NCBI RefSeq assembly: GCF_001984825.2
Contig: NZ_CP043318.1
Coordinates: 682,001 to 746,000 of the forward strand
DNA from: Enterobacter chengduensis
GTDB lineage: Bacteria; Pseudomonadota; Gammaproteobacteria; Enterobacterales; Enterobacteriaceae
Reading direction: 5' to 3'
Length of the DNA stretch: 64,000 nucleotides
The notes under the pieces are model-generated. The model ran no database searches and was not told the origin of the DNA. It saw nothing but the letters and a program-made list of their open reading frames with translations. Below are positions 35,584 through 44,019 of the stretch, one piece after another. The translations under genes were made by a program, and so were the position numbers. Positions within the stretch are counted from its first letter, which is position 1, and the number at the start of each line of letters is the position of its first letter.

Positions 35584-36942
35584 ATGAAAAGAAAAATTAT
35601 TCCTGTGCTTATCGGCTGTGCGCTCTCTTTCTCTGGCCTGGCGGCGCAGCCCACCGCTGAGCGCTATCTCGTCAGCTTCCCTGAAGGCTCACACGTGAAG
35701 TACAGCGGCGCGTTTGCCGATGCGTTTCCTGACGGTCTTCCCGTGGGCATTGGTTCTGGCCTGCTCTTTACGGGCAAGCAGGGCGATGCTCTGACCTTTG
35801 CGACCGTGACCGATCGCGGTCCAAACGCCGATGCGCCAAAAATGGGTAAAAACGAAGCCAAAATATTCGTCACGCCGGATTTCGCGCCGCTGCTGATGAC
35901 CATCCGCGTGCAGAACGGCAAAGCGGAGGCTGTGGATGCCCGCCCGCTGCATGACGATAAAGGCGAGATTAACGGCCTGCCGCTGCAAAGCGGCGTGATT
36001 GGCTCCACCAACGAAGTGGCGTTCAGCGATACCCTCAAGATCCTCAAGGGTGACAACCGCGGGCTGGATACGGAAGGCATCACGCCGGACGGCAAGGGCG
36101 GCTACTGGCTGTGCGACGAGTATGGCCCGTTCCTGATTAACGTCGACAGCAAAGGGAAGATCCTGGCGATCCACGGCCCGCAGGCGGCGGAAGGCGAGAA
36201 ATCCATCGCGGGCGGTCTGCCAAATATTATCAAATGGCGCCAGCCGAACCGGGGCTTTGAGGGCCTGACCCGTATGCCGGACGGACGCATTATCGCCGCC
36301 GTGCAGAGCACGCTGGACATCGACGGTAAAAGCAAAAAGCAGGCGCTGTTTACGCGTCTGGTGAGCTTCGACCCGGCGACCGGCAAGACCGCGATGTACG
36401 GTTACCCGATCGACAGCGCGGCCTACGACAAAAACAGCGACGCCAAAATCGGCGACATTGTCGCGCTTGATGATCAGCACATCCTGCTGATTGAGCAGGG
36501 CAGCGATAAAAACGACGGGATGCGCAATATCATCTACAAGGTGGATCTCAGCAAGGCGAGCGACCTGAGCGCCTTCGACAAGCCGGGCGAGTACCCGGAG
36601 TTTGATGATGAGAAAACCCTGGCGCAGCGCGGCATAACGCTTGCGGCAAAAACGCAGGTCGTGGATTTGCGCGCGCTGGGCTGGCAGCAGGAGAAGGCCG
36701 AAGGGCTGGCGCTGATCGACAGCAAACGGCTTGCGGTAGCGAACGATAACGACTTTGGCGTGAAGGTGGCGATGCAACACCCGGTCGAGGGCAAGAAGCT
36801 CAAGGATTATCGGGTGAACGCGGAGGGCACGCTGACGCTGGATGATAAGCCGGTTGCAACCACGCTCAGCGTGAAGCCGCTGAAGAAGCCGGAATCCGAC
36901 AGCGAACTGTGGATTGTGACGCTGCCGGAGGCGTTGAAATAA
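35584..36942 (+). CDS. Exported phytase-like esterase
   Basis: This 452-residue protein has a signal peptide (MKRKIIPVLIGCALSFSGLAA). A beta-propeller-like domain follows with PVGIGSGLLFTGKQGDALTF, ATVTDRGPNADAP and the calcium-binding style acidic patches (LVSFDPATGKT, VANDNDFGV). This matches the esterase-like activity of phytase family (PF13449). It acts in the periplasm; the substrate is probably a phosphoester. It converges on yjiA with a stem-loop between them. Confidence 0.87.
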   Translation: MKRKIIPVLIGCALSFSGLAAQPTAERYLVSFPEGSHVKYSGAFADAFPDGLPVGIGSGLLFTGKQGDALTFATVTDRGPNADAPKMGKNEAKIFVTPDFAPLLMTIRVQNGKAEAVDARPLHDDKGEINGLPLQSGVIGSTNEVAFSDTLKILKGDNRGLDTEGITPDGKGGYWLCDEYGPFLINVDSKGKILAIHGPQAAEGEKSIAGGLPNIIKWRQPNRGFEGLTRMPDGRIIAAVQSTLDIDGKSKKQALFTRLVSFDPATGKTAMYGYPIDSAAYDKNSDAKIGDIVALDDQHILLIEQGSDKNDGMRNIIYKVDLSKASDLSAFDKPGEYPEFDDEKTLAQRGITLAAKTQVVDLRALGWQQEKAEGLALIDSKRLAVANDNDFGVKVAMQHPVEGKKLKDYRVNAEGTLTLDDKPVATTLSVKPLKKPESDSELWIVTLPEALK

Positions 36943-36956
36943 GTTTACCGCTCGCT

Positions 36957-36993
36957 CCTCACCCTAACCCTCTCCCCACGGGGGAGAGGGGAA
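36957..36993. repeat. CCCTCTCCC stem-loop repeat
   Basis: CCTCACCCTAACCCTCTCCCC pairs through its last bases with GGGGGAGAGGGG. It separates the convergent phytase-like gene and yjiA and can act as a bidirectional terminator. Confidence 0.7.
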
Positions 36994-37002
36994 GCAGGGC
37001 GG

Positions 37003-37956
37003 TTATTTTTTCAGATCCGCAAACGCCGCGCGAATCTCTTCTTCCGGCAGCTGGATGCCAATAAACACCATCACGCTGTGCGGCGCTTCATCGCCCCACG
37101 GTCTGTCCCAGTCGGCGCTGTACAGGCGCTGCACGCCCTGGAACAGCAGGCGGTTTGGTTCGCCGTCGATCCACAGCATCCCCTTGTAGCGCAGCAGCCT
37201 GTCGGCAAACGACAGCAGCAGGTTCTCCATCACGCGTGAAACCTCGCTGATATCCACCGGGTAGTCCAGCTCCACCACAATCGACGTCACGTCGTTTTGC
37301 TTGTCTGCCATAAAGTGGAAGCGCGGTTTCGCGGTGACGTTCTCTTCCAGCATAAAGCCGTTGGTGTTGAACAGCTGAGACAGGTCAATATCGCCGTGCG
37401 TCACCGTGTAAACCGGGGCGCGGGAGTTGATGCGCGTCAGCCGCTCGCGCAGCTTAACGCTTTCGCCCGCCACGTCGGTTTTGGTCAGCAGGATGCGGTC
37501 GGCGTAGCCCACCTGAGACTGGGCGATGGTGAACTGGTTCATCTGCTCGTCGGCGTGGACCGCGTCGACCAGGGCGATGACGCCGTCCAGCAGGTAGCGC
37601 TGGCAGAGGATCTCGTGCGAGAAAAAGGTCTGAATAATCGGGCCGGGGTCGGCCATGCCGGTACACTCGATCACCAGGCGGTCGAAGTCGATTTCACCGC
37701 GGTCGCGGCTGTCGAGCAGGTCCAGCAGGGCGTCTTCCAGCTCGTTAGAACGGGTGCAGCAGATGCAGCCGTTGGTCAGGGTTTTGATCTGCGTGGCGCG
37801 ATCGCCAATCAGCTGGTCGTCTACGGAGACTTCGCCAAATTCGTTTTCGATGACGGCGATTTTGAAGCCGTGCTGTTCATTCAGGATGTGGCGCAGCAGG
37901 GTGGTTTTTCCGGCGCCGAGAAAACCGGTCAGCAGGGTAACGGCAATCGGGGTCAT
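37003..37956 (-). CDS. yjiA: COG0523 GTPase YjiA
   Basis: This 317-residue G3E GTPase has Walker A GFLGAGKTT (11-19), the CXCC metal motif C64-I-C66-C67 and ECTGMADP (Walker B region). The C-terminal domain has HFMADKQNDVTS and DRPWGDEAPHS. YjiA is known to bind zinc and other metals at the CXCC site; its client is not settled. The start at 37956 (MTPIAVTLLTG) matches E. coli; the opening at 37995 is not conserved. It forms an operon with yjiX. Confidence 0.94.
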   Translation of the reverse strand: MTPIAVTLLTGFLGAGKTTLLRHILNEQHGFKIAVIENEFGEVSVDDQLIGDRATQIKTLTNGCICCTRSNELEDALLDLLDSRDRGEIDFDRLVIECTGMADPGPIIQTFFSHEILCQRYLLDGVIALVDAVHADEQMNQFTIAQSQVGYADRILLTKTDVAGESVKLRERLTRINSRAPVYTVTHGDIDLSQLFNTNGFMLEENVTAKPRFHFMADKQNDVTSIVVELDYPVDISEVSRVMENLLLSFADRLLRYKGMLWIDGEPNRLLFQGVQRLYSADWDRPWGDEAPHSVMVFIGIQLPEEEIRAAFADLKK

Positions 37957-37966
37957 GGTCTCTCCT

Positions 37967-38170
37967 TTAGCAGCAGCGGACGCCGCCTTCTCCACTTCCG
38001 CCGTAGCGCGCTTCCTGACGCTCGCGGAAGAATTCGGTGTAGGTCATGTACGGCTTATCCGGATGGTTGGTCTTCATATGCTCAACGTAGTTGTCATAGT
38101 CCGGAATGCCAATCAGCATTTTCGCCGCCTGACCGAGGTATTTTTTTGCTTCGCCTAAGTTACCAAACAT
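37967..38170 (-). CDS. yjiX: YbdD/YjiX family small protein
   Basis: This 67-residue protein begins [21 protein letters not shown] and ends in [13 protein letters not shown], the YbdD/YjiX signature with a C-terminal Cys pair. It is always found after a CstA-type peptide or pyruvate transporter (btsT here), and its function is unknown. It lies between btsT and yjiA on the same strand, so the three are likely one operon. Confidence 0.92.
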   Translation of the reverse strand: MFGNLGEAKKYLGQAAKMLIGIPDYDNYVEHMKTNHPDKPYMTYTEFFRERQEARYGGSGEGGVRCC

Positions 38171-38224
38171 TGTGGGTTCCAGACAGGAAAAGCCCGGCGA
38201 TGTGAGTCCGCTGGGCTTGTGTTC

Positions 38225-38262
38225 CCCTCACCCCAACCCTCTCCCAAAGGGAGAGGGGGAGG
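38225..38262. repeat. CCCTCTCCC stem-loop repeat
   Basis: CCCTCACCCCAACCCTCTCCC and GGGAGAGGGGG form a hairpin between the btsT stop and the yjiX start on the same strand. It may attenuate or process the btsT-yjiX transcript. Confidence 0.7.
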
Positions 38263-38270
38263 ATTGCGGA

Positions 38271-40424
38271 TTAATGGTGTGAAGAAGTTTTCACGCCGCC
38301 TTCCGGCACCGGCACGTACGGGGTTTCTTTATCCGTACGACCGTCGGCGTTACGCACCTTCAGCCAGGTCTTGATGCCGTAGAAGATGATGCTGTACACC
38401 ACCACCAGGAACAGAATGCTCAGACCCGCGTTGGTGTAGTTGTTCACCACGATATGGTTCATGTTGGCAATCTGCTGCGCGGTGAGATCCGCGCCGCCTG
38501 CGGCAATCTTCTCTTTGTACTGATTCGCCATGAAGAAGAAGCCTTCCAGCTGCGGGTTGGCGCTGAACAGCTTCAGGCCAAGCGCCCAGGTGGTGCAGAG
38601 CAGCAGCCACAGCGCAGGGACCACGGTGACCCAGATGTATTTGGTGCGCTTCATCTTCACGAGGACCACGGTGCCCAGCACCAGGGCTACGGCGGCCAGC
38701 ATCTGGTTAGAGATACCGAACAGCGGCCACAGGCTCTTCACGCCGCCCAGCGGGTCGACCACGCCCTGATACAGCAGGTAACCCCACAGGCCGACGCAGC
38801 CAGCGGTACCCAGAATGCCCGCCACCAGCGAGTCGGTTTTCTTCAGGAACGGCACGAAGTTACCCAGCAGATCCTGCAGCATGAAGCGGCCCGCACGGGT
38901 ACCGGCGTCCAGCGCGGTCAGGATGAACAGCGCTTCGAACAGAATACCGAAGTGGTACCAGAAGCCCATGTCCGCCCACGGCAGCACCTTGTGGAACACG
39001 TGTGCGATACCGACGGCCAGCGTAGGCGCACCACCGGCGCGGTTCAGCACGGACGGTTCACCGATATCCTTCGCGGTCTGCATGATCTGCTCAGGCGAAA
39101 TCACGAAGCCCCAGGAGCTAACGGTCGCCGCCGCGTGCGCGCTCGCGTCCTTCAGCTGGGCCATAATCATCGCCGCGTTGTCGCCGCCCATCTCGTGCAG
39201 GTTTGGCATGGTAATGCCGAGGCCCGCCGGAGGGGTGTTCATCGCGAAGTAAAGACCCGGTTCGATGATGGACGCGGCAACCAGCGCCATGATCGCCACG
39301 AAGGACTCCATCAGCATCGCGCCGTAGCCGATCAGACGCGCGTCTTTCTCGTTCGCCAGCAGCTTAGGCGTGGTACCGGACGCAATCAGGGCGTGGAAGC
39401 CGGAGACCGCACCGCAGGCGATGGTGATGAACAGGAACGGGAACAGGGCACCTTTCCACAGCGGGCCGGTACCGTCGATGTACTGCGTTACCGCAGGCAT
39501 TTTCAGATCCGGGTTGATCACCAGGATGCCGATCGCCAGACCGACGATCACGCCGATTTTAAGGAAGGTCGCCAGGTAGTCGCGCGGGGCCAGAATCAGC
39601 CAGACCGGCAGCAGCGCGGAGATAAACGCATAGCCAATCAGCGCGAAGGTGATGGTGGTGTCCTTGAAGGTCAGCGCCGGGCCCCAGTACGGGTCGTGCG
39701 CAATCACGCCGCCGAAGTAGATGGAGGCTACCAGCAGCACGATACCAATCACCGACACTTCACCCACGCGTCCCGGGCGCAGGAATCGCATGTAGATCCC
39801 CATGAACAGCGCAATCGGCACGGTTGAGCAGACGGTGAAGACCCCCCACGGGCTTTCGGCCAGCGCTTTCACCACGATCAGGGCCAGCACCGCGAGGATG
39901 ATGATCATAATCAGGAAGCAGCCGAACAGCGCGATGGTCCCCGGCACGCGGCCCATCTCCTCTTTGACCATCTCACCCAGAGAGGCGCCGTTACGGCGAG
40001 ACGAGATAAACAGCACCATAAAGTCCTGCACCGCACCCGCCAGCACCACGCCAGCGAGCAGCCACAGGGTACCCGGCAGGTAGCCCATCTGCGCGGCCAG
40101 TACCGGGCCAACCAGCGGGCCCGCACCGGCGATAGCGGCAAAGTGGTGGCCAAACAGCACGTAGCGGTTGGTCGGCACGTAGTTCAGGCCGTCATTGTTA
40201 ATGACCGCCGGGGTGGCGCGCGTCGGGTCAAGCTTCATGACCTTCTGCGCGATGTACAGGCTGTAGTAGCGATAAGCCACAAGATAGACGGAAACGGACG
40301 CGACCACGATCCACAGGGCGCTTACGTGTTCGCCCCGGCGTAATGCGACAACCGCCAGACAGAAAGCGCCGAGGATCCCGAGTAAGGCCCAGGGCACGTG
40401 CTTCAGTAGTTTTTTAGTATCCAT
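38271..40424 (-). CDS. btsT: Pyruvate/H+ symporter BtsT (YjiY), CstA family
   Basis: This 717-residue inner-membrane carrier of the CstA family has many transmembrane helices and the conserved FGHHFAAIAGAGPLVGPVLAAQMGYLPG and WLILAPRDYLATFLK. It is nearly identical to E. coli BtsT as I know it. It takes up pyruvate and is switched on by the BtsSR system; a matching direct repeat and a CRP-like site lie upstream (40542-40634). It leads the operon with yjiX and yjiA. Confidence 0.95.
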   Translation of the reverse strand: MDTKKLLKHVPWALLGILGAFCLAVVALRRGEHVSALWIVVASVSVYLVAYRYYSLYIAQKVMKLDPTRATPAVINNDGLNYVPTNRYVLFGHHFAAIAGAGPLVGPVLAAQMGYLPGTLWLLAGVVLAGAVQDFMVLFISSRRNGASLGEMVKEEMGRVPGTIALFGCFLIMIIILAVLALIVVKALAESPWGVFTVCSTVPIALFMGIYMRFLRPGRVGEVSVIGIVLLVASIYFGGVIAHDPYWGPALTFKDTTITFALIGYAFISALLPVWLILAPRDYLATFLKIGVIVGLAIGILVINPDLKMPAVTQYIDGTGPLWKGALFPFLFITIACGAVSGFHALIASGTTPKLLANEKDARLIGYGAMLMESFVAIMALVAASIIEPGLYFAMNTPPAGLGITMPNLHEMGGDNAAMIMAQLKDASAHAAATVSSWGFVISPEQIMQTAKDIGEPSVLNRAGGAPTLAVGIAHVFHKVLPWADMGFWYHFGILFEALFILTALDAGTRAGRFMLQDLLGNFVPFLKKTDSLVAGILGTAGCVGLWGYLLYQGVVDPLGGVKSLWPLFGISNQMLAAVALVLGTVVLVKMKRTKYIWVTVVPALWLLLCTTWALGLKLFSANPQLEGFFFMANQYKEKIAAGGADLTAQQIANMNHIVVNNYTNAGLSILFLVVVYSIIFYGIKTWLKVRNADGRTDKETPYVPVPEGGVKTSSHH

Positions 40425-40541
40425 AGTAAGACCTGGTTTTTTATGTAAAGAAAAAAGGGTCAGGGTTCGTTGTGAGGAGGTATTGATTAATGCTGGAGCG
40501 ATCGTGCCAGATCCGCGCGCGTGTAAAGGACGGTAAATGAA

Positions 40542-40570
40542 TGAGAGGTTGAAAGTGCCAGGTGAACGGT
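40542..40570 (-). promoter_or_regulatory. Candidate BtsR (YehT) binding site upstream of btsT
   Basis: On the plus strand TGAGAGGT (40542-40549) and TGAACGGT (40563-40570) are separated by exactly 13 bases. Read toward btsT these are ACCGTTCA-N13-ACCTCTCA, each one mismatch from the known BtsR box ACC(G/A)CT(C/T)A with N13 spacing. The site is about 120 bases before the btsT ATG. Confidence 0.6.
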
Positions 40571-40615
40571 CAAAGGTGGCGACGAGCGGTTACGGCTCGC
40601 CGCCGGTGGGCGAAA

Positions 40616-41533
40616 TTATGTGATTGAGATCACTTGATTAGCCGGGCTACGCTCCACGGCCAGATAGCCTTCCAGCGTCCTGATGAGTTTCTCCTTCAGC
40701 CAGCTCGGTTCCAGAATCTGAATATGGGGCAGCCAGTAGAACAGCAGCGGCAGGATCTGGTTCTCGTGGGCCGCCCGGCAGCGCAGCGTGACGCCGTCCT
40801 GTTGCTCCTCCAGCAGCTCCTGTTCCGGCAGCAGATCGCGGCGCAGGAAGTAATGTGAAATATTATCCTTGATAAATATTTTCACTGCGAAAGTATCTTC
40901 AGATACCCAGGGATCGAGGCTTTTTTCCAGCAGTTCAAGGACATTTTCTTCCGGGGTGAAGGTCGTTTTTTGAATATCAAACCAGCTAAGCTGGCTCAGA
41001 GAGAAGGATTTCAGGCGGCTATTTTCGGTGGCTTGTAAATACCATATATTTTTTTTGTTAATGAGTTTATAGGGATTAATCAGACGGGTTTTACCCTTAT
41101 AAACAATCTGACAAACATTATGGTTTTTAATCGATTTCTCAATCTTTGTTAAATGACGGCGAATATCACGCTGTACCGTGTGTTCGGCTTCATTCGCAAG
41201 AATAAGAATATGGTTTTCGTCTACGCGCGCTTCAAGCTTTTGCCAGAATTCCGTATTTCTTTCAGGGAAAAAGCTATCAGCATTCAGGAAGTTAGCAAGG
41301 GTGTGATGCAGGCCTTGTCCGCCGGGCGATTGTGCCGAATGGATGAGCCGATATAGCCCGTTACCGGTATGTTCAACAATGGGGGAGAGGGCATTTAAAT
41401 CCCGGTAAACGGTGCGCTCGGTAATATTAAATTTCTCCATTAGCGCACTGCGGTTTACCACACCGTTTAAATGTAGCTCAACCAGAATATCGACCAGACG
41501 TTCAGCCGAGCGGCTCCGCGTCGTTTTAGCCAT
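40616..41533 (-). CDS. HTH-WYL transcriptional regulator (YafY type)
   Basis: This 305-residue regulator has an N-terminal helix-turn-helix (RLVDILVELHLNGVVNRSALMEKFNITERTVYRDLN) and a central WYL-like domain. The signature is degenerate, with IVYKGKTRLINPYKLINKKNIWYLQA where many have WYL. A C-terminal WCX-like domain carries FYWLPHIQILEPSWLKEKL. It is AT-richer than its neighbours. It precedes btsT on the same strand, but the 191-base gap and the BtsR/CRP-like sites suggest separate control. The ligand is unknown. Confidence 0.85.
   Translation of the reverse strand: MAKTTRSRSAERLVDILVELHLNGVVNRSALMEKFNITERTVYRDLNALSPIVEHTGNGLYRLIHSAQSPGGQGLHHTLANFLNADSFFPERNTEFWQKLEARVDENHILILANEAEHTVQRDIRRHLTKIEKSIKNHNVCQIVYKGKTRLINPYKLINKKNIWYLQATENSRLKSFSLSQLSWFDIQKTTFTPEENVLELLEKSLDPWVSEDTFAVKIFIKDNISHYFLRRDLLPEQELLEEQQDGVTLRCRAAHENQILPLLFYWLPHIQILEPSWLKEKLIRTLEGYLAVERSPANQVISIT
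40619..40634. promoter_or_regulatory. Candidate CRP site for btsT
   Basis: TGTGATTGAGATCACT fits TGTGA-N6-TCACA with one mismatch. It overlaps the last codons of the WYL regulator gene and lies about 200 bases before the btsT ATG. E. coli yjiY/btsT is known to require cAMP-CRP. Confidence 0.6.
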
Positions 41534-41710
41534 AAGGTCATCCTGTATATTAGGTTTGCGCTGAATGATGCGGATGCGCTGACGGGTGGCGTCAGTATTC
41601 AGTCACAGAAAATTTCTCTTATGGTTATATAACGGCGTGATTTAGCGGAAACCTTAGGATTTTTTGCAGAAAGCCGCGCTGGCCGGATAAAAGGCCAGCG
41701 CGGGTGGGGA

Positions 41711-42223
41711 TCAGACGGCGGCTTCCGCCTCCAGCATGACCGGGTGGAAGCGGCGCTTAAAGTAGATCAGGCCGTGTCCCGCGTCGCTCAGGATGATGTT
41801 TTTAACTTCAACAAGATAAACCAGATGCGTGCCGATGGTTTGCACCTGGCTAATCTCGCCTTCAAGGCTGGCGAGCGCGCCCTTGAGCACCGGCTGCGCC
41901 AGCGGGCCTTTCTGCCAGCAGGAGAGGGCAAAGCGCTCGTCCATCGCCATACCGGTCATCCCGGCGAAGTGGCGCGCCACGATCTCCTGTTCGTGGTTCA
42001 GCACGTTAACGCACAGCCTGCCGTTGCCCTGAAAGACCGGGTTCATGGCGCTGCTGGCGTTGATGCACACCATCACCGACGGCGGGGTGTCCGTGACCGA
42101 GCAGACGGCGGTGGCGGTGATGCCGCAGCGGCCCGCCTCCCCCTCGGTAGTGACCACATTGACCGCAGCCGACAGGCTACTCATCGCGTCGCGAAAACGC
42201 AGGCGTTGTTCATCTAATTGCAT
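41711..42223 (-). CDS. hpaC: Flavin reductase of 4-HPA 3-monooxygenase
   Basis: This 170-residue NAD(P)H:flavin reductase has FRDAMSSLSAAVNVVTTEGEAG at the start and the flavin-binding TATAVCSVTDTPPSVMVCINASS. It supplies FADH2 to HpaB, the large oxygenase encoded 17 bases upstream. The ribosome site GCGGGAGG precedes the ATG. It is last in the hpaB-hpaC operon. Confidence 0.95.
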   Translation of the reverse strand: MQLDEQRLRFRDAMSSLSAAVNVVTTEGEAGRCGITATAVCSVTDTPPSVMVCINASSAMNPVFQGNGRLCVNVLNHEQEIVARHFAGMTGMAMDERFALSCWQKGPLAQPVLKGALASLEGEISQVQTIGTHLVYLVEVKNIILSDAGHGLIYFKRRFHPVMLEAEAAV

Positions 42224-42240
42224 TGCAACCTCCCGCTGCG

Positions 42241-43803
42241 CTATTTCAGCAGCTTATCCAGCATGTTGATATCGCTGTTGTTGTGCAGGTGCGGCACCGT
42301 CCAGCCGTGTTGGTCGTATTCGGACATGCAGCGGTCGACCATCGCCATCATCTTGTCCATGTTGCCGGAGCTCTGCGCCTGGCGCAGGCACTGCAGGCGA
42401 ATTTCGTCCTGGCTGCCGGAATAGTTGATCTCATACAGCTCGTGGCGACCGCCAAACTCGCTGCCGATGGCGTCCCACATCAGCTTCAAAATCTTGATGC
42501 GTTCGACGTGATCAATGCCGTTGGAGCCGCGCACGTATTTCGCCAGATACTGGTCGATCTGCGGGTTGTTCAGGTCCCGGGCGCTGGAAGGCAGGTAGAT
42601 CAGCCCGGAGGTGACGTTACGTTCGATGATGTTCTTGATCTTCGCGTAGGCCATCGGCGCCATCACGCGGTAGGTTTGCAGCGCGGCGTGATCCGGCAGA
42701 TACGCCCCGTTGACCCACGGCGTGGCTTCGGAGCACATGGAGTCGCTCAGCGCCCAGAACATGTTGCGCCAGGCCACCACTTCGCCGAGATCCGCCTGCA
42801 CGCCGCGGAACTCCAGGGTACCGGTGCACTCCAGGGATTTCTTCAGCAGGGCGGTAATGAAGTCGAGCTTCACCGCCAGACGCACGCAGGCCTGCAGCGG
42901 GTACATGCGGGCGAAACCGCCCTCCATCGTCCAGCGACGGCAGCGGTCGAAATCGCGGTAGATCAGCACGTTTTCCCACGGGATCAGCACGTTGTCCATC
43001 ACCAGGATCGCGTCGTTCTCGTCGAAGCGGCTGGAGAGCGGATAGTCGTACGGGGATCCGGTCGCGCCCGCCACCATCTCGTAGGAGGCGCGGGAGATGA
43101 GCTTGACGCCCTCGGCATCCATCGGCGCGACGAACATCAGGGCGAAGTCCGGGTTTTCGCCCATCACCTGCGCGGAGCCGAAGCCGATCATGTTGTAGTG
43201 GGTCAGCGCCGAGTTGGTGGCCACCACTTTCGCGCCGCTGACGATAATCCCGGCGTCGGTCTCTTTCTCCAGCTTGATGTAGACGTCTTTTACCTCATCC
43301 GCTGGCTTGTGGCGGTCGATAGGCGGGTTCACGATGGCGTGGTTGAAGTACAGGCCGGTTTCCTGGATGCGGGTGTACCAGTTCCGGGCGTTCTGCTCGA
43401 ACTGGCCGTAGAACGCCGGGTTGGCGCCGAGCGCGCAGCCGAACGCGGCCTTGTAGTCCGGCGTGCGGCCCATCCAGCCGTAGCTCAGGCGCGACCACTC
43501 GGCGATGGCGTCCCGCTGCTGGCGCAGGTCGTCGGCGCTTTTCGCCACGCGGAAGAACTTGTGGGTATAGCCGCCGCTGCCGGTGTCGGTGCCCCAGCAC
43601 AGGGTGTCCTGCATCTCCGGCTTGTGCAGCGCGTCGTACATCTGCGCGATGGAGGCCGCCGCGTTGCGAAACGCCGGATGGGTGGTGACGTCTTTGACGC
43701 GCTCGCCGTAGATATAAATCTCACGCCCGTCCTGCAGGCTTTTTAAATACTCTTCGCCGGTTAACGGGCGTTTGGCATCGGCGCGGAACTCTTCAGGCTT
43801 CAT
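42241..43803 (-). CDS. hpaB: 4-hydroxyphenylacetate 3-monooxygenase, oxygenase subunit
   Basis: This 520-residue FADH2-dependent hydroxylase begins MKPEEFRADAKRPLTGEEYLKSL. It belongs to the acyl-CoA-dehydrogenase-like HpaB fold (motifs WSRLSYGWMGRTPDYKAAF and SRFDENDAILVMDNVLIPWENVL). It adds a hydroxyl to 4-hydroxyphenylacetate to give homoprotocatechuate, the first step of the pathway encoded upstream. The ATG at 43803 follows GAGGTCCCC. A CRP-like site lies about 140 bases upstream. Confidence 0.96.
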   Translation of the reverse strand: MKPEEFRADAKRPLTGEEYLKSLQDGREIYIYGERVKDVTTHPAFRNAAASIAQMYDALHKPEMQDTLCWGTDTGSGGYTHKFFRVAKSADDLRQQRDAIAEWSRLSYGWMGRTPDYKAAFGCALGANPAFYGQFEQNARNWYTRIQETGLYFNHAIVNPPIDRHKPADEVKDVYIKLEKETDAGIIVSGAKVVATNSALTHYNMIGFGSAQVMGENPDFALMFVAPMDAEGVKLISRASYEMVAGATGSPYDYPLSSRFDENDAILVMDNVLIPWENVLIYRDFDRCRRWTMEGGFARMYPLQACVRLAVKLDFITALLKKSLECTGTLEFRGVQADLGEVVAWRNMFWALSDSMCSEATPWVNGAYLPDHAALQTYRVMAPMAYAKIKNIIERNVTSGLIYLPSSARDLNNPQIDQYLAKYVRGSNGIDHVERIKILKLMWDAIGSEFGGRHELYEINYSGSQDEIRLQCLRQAQSSGNMDKMMAMVDRCMSEYDQHGWTVPHLHNNSDINMLDKLLK

Positions 43804-43934
43804 GGGGACCTCGTATCGGAATGGTGATGTTAAATTTATGTTTTGTTTTTGTTGTTTAATTGAAGCGTGAGAGGGGCGGGACGTGAAGGGACGATTGGGA
43901 CAACGGCGGGTACTTTTCGCGAGAGATCGCAGAG

Positions 43935-43950
43935 TGTGATTTCCCTCACC
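43935..43950. promoter_or_regulatory. Candidate CRP site of the hpaBC promoter
   Basis: TGTGATTTCCCTCACC fits TGTGA-N6-TCACA with one mismatch, upstream of hpaB. In E. coli W the hpaBC promoter is CRP-dependent. The downstream half merges into a CCCTCACCC repeat, so the match could partly be chance. Confidence 0.4.
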
Positions 43951-44019
43951 CTAACCCTCTCCCAAAGGGAGAGGGGACGATTACTCCCTCTCCCTTTGGG
44001 AGAGGGCAGGGGTGAGGGG
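43943..44019. repeat. Two facing CCCTCTCCC stem-loop repeats
   Basis: CCCTCACCCTAACCCTCTCCC with GGGAGAGGGG (43943-43976) is followed by an inverted copy, CTCCCTCTCCC with GGGAGAGGG and GGTGAGGGG (43984-44019). The second copy lies inside the 3' end of hpaA. Confidence 0.75.

Noticed and set aside
42223..43746. A 507-codon plus-strand frame opposite hpaB
   Set aside because: Shadow of hpaB, with no ribosome site or conserved motif.
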